Source: an uncultured Prevotellaceae bacterium (GTDB taxonomy: Bacteria > Bacteroidota > Bacteroidia > Bacteroidales > Bacteroidaceae). Taken from it: a stretch of DNA of 64,000 bases. A model generated the notes under the pieces. It had not been told where the DNA came from. It searched no databases and was given only the letters and a program-made list of their open reading frames with translations. Made by a program: the position numbers and the translations under genes. The stretch spans positions 207,651-271,650 of the forward strand of contig ONLL01000004.1 in the NCBI GenBank assembly GCA_900318685.1, read 5' to 3'. Positions 60,949-64,000 of the stretch are shown here, in pieces (position 1 is the stretch's first letter; each line of letters opens with the position of its first letter).

Positions 60949-62111
60949 AGATACTCGTCGTCAGATTCCGGCAGATGGGCGATGCCATACTCGCCACTCC
61001 CCTGCTCTCGACGCTCAGGGCCAACTACCCCGATGCGCAGATCGACTTTGTGCTCAACGAGCGCATAGCCCCGCTCTTCGAGGGCCATCCCGCCATCAGC
61101 CGCGTCATCACGTTCACCGACGACGAGCGTCATGCTCCCCTCACCTATATAAGAAAAGTGTGGCGCACCGTACACGAGACGCACTACGATGCCATCATCG
61201 ACATGCGCTCCACCCTCAACACTATGCTCTTCGCCCTCTGCTCGCTGCGCAGCCGCTGGCGCATAGGCATCAGCAAGCCCTACACCTGGGCAGTCTTCAA
61301 CCGCCGCTACCCCGGCTGCGACGACAACGAGAGCATGATCAGCCATAACCTCAGGCTCGCAGAGCCGCTCTTGGAGGGGAGAGAGGAAAGAGGAGAGAGG
61401 AAAGAGGAGAGAGGAAAGAGGAAGGTGGAAAGAAACCTCTCGCTGAGCATCACCGATGCTGAGAAGCAGCGCTTCCGCAGCTACATGCAGCAGCAGGGCA
61501 TCGACTTCAGCCGGCCCGTCCTCCTTGTGGGCGTCACGGCCAAGCTTGAGAGCAAGACATGGCCCGAAGACCGCATGACCGCCATCCTGCGCCGCTTCAT
61601 CGAGGCCTTCCCCCAGTGGCAGCTCGTCTTCAACTATGCCCCCGGCCACGAAGCCGACAATGCCCGTCGCATCCGCGACAGCCTGTCAACCTATGCTGCG
61701 ACATCGTCGCAGCCCCAATCGCAGTCCCCATCGCAGCCCCCATCGCAGTCCCCATCGCAGCCCCCATCGCAGCCCCTGCCCGTCTTCCTCAGCATCGAGG
61801 CCAAGAGCCCCCGCGAGCTCGCTGCCATGGCGGCCAACTGCACCGCCTACTTCGGCAATGAGGGCGGGGCCCGCCATATCGTCCATGCCATGGGCCGCCC
61901 CTCGCTCGTCGTCTGCTCGCCCTCGGCCAGCAAGGCCACCTGGCTGCCGCACGACACCGACATCACCGCCATAGGCCTCTCGGCCTCCGACATCCGTCCC
62001 GATGCCGCCGCACTCACTCCCCGCGAGCAGTACGACCTCATCACCGTCGACCGCCTATGGCCGCTCCTACGCAGCTTCTGCGAAGGCTTACAGGAGACTC
62101 CGAAACTTTAG
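60945..62111 (+). CDS. Family 9 glycosyltransferase (heptosyltransferase-like)
   Basis: 388 aa. The N-lobe begins MKILVVRFRQMGDAILATPL and contains LRANYPDAQIDFVLNER and HYDAIIDMRSTLNTMLFAL; the C-lobe has PVLLVGVTAKLESKTWPEDR, GNEGGARHIVHAMGRPSLVV and a final TVDRLWPLLRS. This is the GT9/WaaF pattern for LPS core. Two in-frame low-complexity insertions break it: a purine-only repeat giving EGREERGERKEERGKRKVE (61375-61431), and a 12-bp repeat giving a Ser-Gln/Pro tract, SQPQSQSPSQPPSQS and on (61703-61778). Both sit between secondary-structure elements, so the enzyme may tolerate them. It is last of the kinase-licD-GT9 operon. Confidence 0.87.
   Translation: MKILVVRFRQMGDAILATPLLSTLRANYPDAQIDFVLNERIAPLFEGHPAISRVITFTDDERHAPLTYIRKVWRTVHETHYDAIIDMRSTLNTMLFALCSLRSRWRIGISKPYTWAVFNRRYPGCDDNESMISHNLRLAEPLLEGREERGERKEERGKRKVERNLSLSITDAEKQRFRSYMQQQGIDFSRPVLLVGVTAKLESKTWPEDRMTAILRRFIEAFPQWQLVFNYAPGHEADNARRIRDSLSTYAATSSQPQSQSPSQPPSQSPSQPPSQPLPVFLSIEAKSPRELAAMAANCTAYFGNEGGARHIVHAMGRPSLVVCSPSASKATWLPHDTDITAIGLSASDIRPDAAALTPREQYDLITVDRLWPLLRSFCEGLQETPKL
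61375..61431 (+). repeat. In-frame GAGAGGAAAGAG microrepeat inside the GT9 gene
   Basis: About 4.5 copies of GAGAGGAAAGAG/AGAGGAAAGAGG encode Glu/Arg/Lys only. The word matches the intergenic run at 50837-50862. Confidence 0.85.
61703..61778 (+). repeat. In-frame 12-bp repeat (CATCGCAGYCCC) inside the GT9 gene
   Basis: About six units of CATCGCAGCCCC or CATCGCAGTCCC; a multiple of three bases, so changes in copy number keep the frame. It encodes Pro-Ser-Gln repeats. Confidence 0.85.
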
Positions 62112-62148
62112 TTATTCATAAATATTAACCACAAAACAGAACAACAGT

Positions 62149-63132
62149 ATGACAACAGGAAATGTACGGCCAGAGTCGATGGAGAGGATTACGACGCCCG
62201 CTCTGGCACAGAAGTTCATCGACGAACAGGTACAGGAGCTCAGAGCTCAGATTGGCGACAAGAAAGTGCTGCTCGCACTTTCAGGCGGTGTAGACTCGTC
62301 AGTGGTGGCAGCACTGCTGATCAAGGCCGTAGGACGGCAGCTGGTGTCGGTCCACGTCAACCACGGCCTGCTGCGCAAGGGTGAGCCCGAGCAGGTGGTG
62401 CGCGTCTTCCGCGACGAGATGAAAGCCAACCTGGTGTATGTCGATGCCACCGACCGCTTCCTCGACAAGCTCGCCGGCGTTGCCGACCCCGAGCAGAAGC
62501 GCAAGATCATCGGTGCCGAGTTCATCCGCGTCTTCGAGGAGGAGGCCCGCAAGCTCGAGGGCATCAGCTTCCTCGCACAGGGCACCATCTATCCCGACAT
62601 CGTAGAGTCGGGTCCCGTGAAGTCCCACCACAACGTGGGCGGCCTGCCCGACGACATGCAGTTCGAGCTCGTGGAGCCCATCAAGCTGCTCTTCAAGGAT
62701 GAGGTGCGCGTAGTAGGCAAGGAGCTCGGCCTGCCCGACAACATGGTGTTCCGTCAGCCCTTCCCCGGCCCCGGACTCGGTGTCCGCTGCACAGGAGCCA
62801 TCACCCGCGACCGTCTGGAGGCACTCCGCGAGAGCGATGCCATCCTCCGCGAGGAGTTTGCCAAGAACGGCCTGGAGGGCAAGGTATGGCAGTATTTCAC
62901 CGTCGTGCCCGACTACAAGTCGACAGGCGTCAAGGACAACAAGCGCAGCTGGGACTGGCCCGTCATCATCCGTGCCGTGAACACCCGTGATGCCATGACA
63001 GCCACCATCGAGGAGATTCCCTATCCCCTGCTCCACCACATCACCCGCCGTATCGTGACCGAGGTCCCCGGCGTCAACCGCGTGCTCTACGACCTCACCC
63101 CCAAACCCACCGGCACCATAGAGTGGGAATAG
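62149..63132 (+). CDS. guaA: GMP synthase, ATP-pyrophosphatase/synthetase part only
   Basis: 327 aa. It contains the ATP-PPase P-loop [15 protein letters not shown] (45-51), [50 protein letters not shown] and the C-terminal dimerisation end [18 protein letters not shown]: a full synthetase half of GuaA. Typical bacterial GuaA is about 520 aa with an N-terminal class I amidotransferase; here that domain is absent and no amidotransferase gene is adjacent. Either glutaminase is encoded elsewhere, as in two-subunit GMP synthases, or free ammonia is used, or this is a second GuaA copy. It amidates XMP to GMP. The 37-bp gap from GT9 holds no recognisable promoter. Confidence 0.9.
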   Translation: MTTGNVRPESMERITTPALAQKFIDEQVQELRAQIGDKKVLLALSGGVDSSVVAALLIKAVGRQLVSVHVNHGLLRKGEPEQVVRVFRDEMKANLVYVDATDRFLDKLAGVADPEQKRKIIGAEFIRVFEEEARKLEGISFLAQGTIYPDIVESGPVKSHHNVGGLPDDMQFELVEPIKLLFKDEVRVVGKELGLPDNMVFRQPFPGPGLGVRCTGAITRDRLEALRESDAILREEFAKNGLEGKVWQYFTVVPDYKSTGVKDNKRSWDWPVIIRAVNTRDAMTATIEEIPYPLLHHITRRIVTEVPGVNRVLYDLTPKPTGTIEWE

Positions 63133-63160
63133 GAAAAACGAGGCCATCAACCATTACAAC

Positions 63161-63199
63161 ACGACTGCACGATCACTTGTTCGTGCAGTCGTCTCTTTA
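63161..63199 (+). terminator. Terminator after guaA
   Basis: ACGACTGCACGA (63161-63172) pairs perfectly with TCGTGCAGTCGT (63181-63192) and is followed by CTCTTTA. Confidence 0.75.
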
Positions 63200-63279
63200 G
63201 TAACATGTTATTTCCGAATTGTCACAACTTTTCCTCCATCAACTTGACCAAGTAGAGCGGAGCTATCAAGCGGCCAAAA

Positions 63280-63876
63280 TCATTGGTTGGCCTCAATGTA
63301 ATCGTTCATGCGATCGATCCAGCTGCCAGTCATCAAGCCAAAGCGGTCGCAGTCGCTGATTCGCCACTGGCCGTCCTCATAGACCACGGAGAAGTCCATC
63401 TCCGCCTTTTCGTCGCCCTTCTTGAGGAAATAGTTGACTGTGCCCTCGTCGCCATCGAGAGAGACATCGATGTCCTGCACTTCGAAAGGAGGCTCGAAGA
63501 AGGCCCACAGGGCTGTCCAATCACCATCCGCTACAAATGCATCTTCTCCTTTATTGACGTCGATCTCGCGAACCTTGTCGACAAGCTCCCTGAACTCCTT
63601 TGAGCAGTACTGACCGACAAGATCGATGTTGGGCTCGCAGTCGTCTTCGTCGCGCGGGCCATAGATGGTGTTAACGTCTTCATAGATGGCATTGATCAGA
63701 GCTACAACGCCTTCCTCCGTCTTGAGGGCAGTTCCCTCGGCGTCCGGCTCGGCTTCCTCCGCCACTTGTTCAGCAGCCTCGCTGCTTTTCTCCTTGCTGG
63801 CATCTTTCGAGCCGCAAGCCACCATCATGCACACTGAAACAGCAACGATGGCCATCAGATAAAGTTTTGCTTTCAT
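63280..63876 (-). CDS. Small lipoprotein, DUF3828/DUF4878-like
   Basis: 198 aa. The signal MKAKLYLMAIVAVSVCMMVA ends at a lipobox with Cys21 (VAC-GS). A 35-residue Glu/Ala-rich linker (KSSEAAEQVAEEAEPDAEG) leads to a compact domain (about 50-198) with YCSKEFRELVDKVREID, ADGDWTALWAFFEPPFEVQD and VNYFLKKGDEKAEMDFSVVY, then GQWRISDCDRFG. This is the cystatin/NTF2-like layout of many Bacteroidales lipoproteins of unknown function. It is convergent with guaA. No good promoter box is seen upstream. Confidence 0.75.
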   Translation of the reverse strand: MKAKLYLMAIVAVSVCMMVACGSKDASKEKSSEAAEQVAEEAEPDAEGTALKTEEGVVALINAIYEDVNTIYGPRDEDDCEPNIDLVGQYCSKEFRELVDKVREIDVNKGEDAFVADGDWTALWAFFEPPFEVQDIDVSLDGDEGTVNYFLKKGDEKAEMDFSVVYEDGQWRISDCDRFGLMTGSWIDRMNDYIEANQ

Positions 63877-63958
63877 GTTCGTTTTTGATTAGAATTAATA
63901 TTTCAAGTTTCGCAAGTTAAAAATTAGTTGAGATAAGGTCGCAAAAAAGAGCACAGGG

Positions 63959-63991
63959 ATTTCCGTATGTCGCGGAAATTTTGTAACTTTG
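63959..63991 (+). promoter_or_regulatory. Possible promoter at the right edge
   Basis: TAACTTTG at 63984-63991 fits the -7 consensus and points out of the window. Just upstream, ATTTCCG (63959-63965) and CGGAAAT (63973-63979) form a short inverted repeat that would span the -33 region and could be an operator. Confidence 0.4.
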
Positions 63992-64000
63992 AAGTGCTAA

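Noticed and set aside
62149-63132. guaA as a 5'-truncated fragment
   Set aside because: The sequence upstream (62112-62148) has no trace of an amidotransferase frame, and the synthetase part begins with its own ATG and normal N-terminal helix.

Overview
The window is chromosomal DNA of a Bacteroidales bacterium, most likely Prevotellaceae (Prevotella/Segatella-like). Three things point there: nearly every transcription unit has a Bacteroidota-type promoter (TTTG or TTG, about 20 bp, then TAnnTTTG); many large secreted proteins end in type IX secretion (T9SS)-like C-terminal domains; and the housekeeping genes (Bacteroidales HU-like protein, recQ behind clpPX, folP-cdaA, LamG/Fn3 surface proteins) fit this group. 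No rRNA, tRNA, CRISPR array, transposase or phage gene was seen.

Bases 1-15349 are housekeeping: the 5' end of guaB, then recQ-clpX-clpP read leftwards, an HU-like gene with a 22-bp minisatellite lying between clpP and tig, tig, a cvfB-like gene overlapping lolD, a CPA2 antiporter, asd (its 3' end altered by a 2 x 77 bp tandem repeat), and divergent murF and folP-cdaA. ClpP has Asn at the position of the catalytic Asp.

Bases 15379-49494 are a surface-protein region. Two paralogous regulators (lipobox, periplasmic TPR region, one membrane helix, C-terminal AraC-type HTH) each lie upstream of giant secreted-protein genes. The first precedes a 2598-aa protein with six Fn3-containing cassettes and a dockerin end. 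The second precedes an operon encoding a 62-aa membrane/coiled-coil protein, a 3179-aa LamG/Fn3 protein, a 317-aa secreted protein and a 57-aa acidic-tailed peptide, closed by a strong terminator. A second operon then encodes a 3182-aa paralogue and a 208-aa dockerin protein. Both operons start with the same promoter module: four direct repeats (TCCGYGAATTCGTCT-like) spaced 20-22 bp immediately upstream of the -33 box. I infer that the regulator family controls these adhesin-like operons through this array.

Bases 49801-62111 are envelope genes: an extended-SDR epimerase with an Aur1-like PAP2 membrane protein, a secreted GH98 glycosidase, a lipid A-type acyltransferase, a family 2 glycosyltransferase, a secreted CotH-like protein, and an operon of sugar kinase-like, LicD-like and heptosyltransferase-like genes with 4-bp overlaps. 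The CotH gene and the kinase operon diverge from a promoter that is a perfect 25-bp-arm palindrome. The window closes with a GMP synthase ATP-pyrophosphatase lacking the amidotransferase domain, and a small lipoprotein gene.

Short purine- or pyrimidine-biased repeats recur at gene ends and in two places are inserted in frame inside genes (46939-46977 and 61375-61431).
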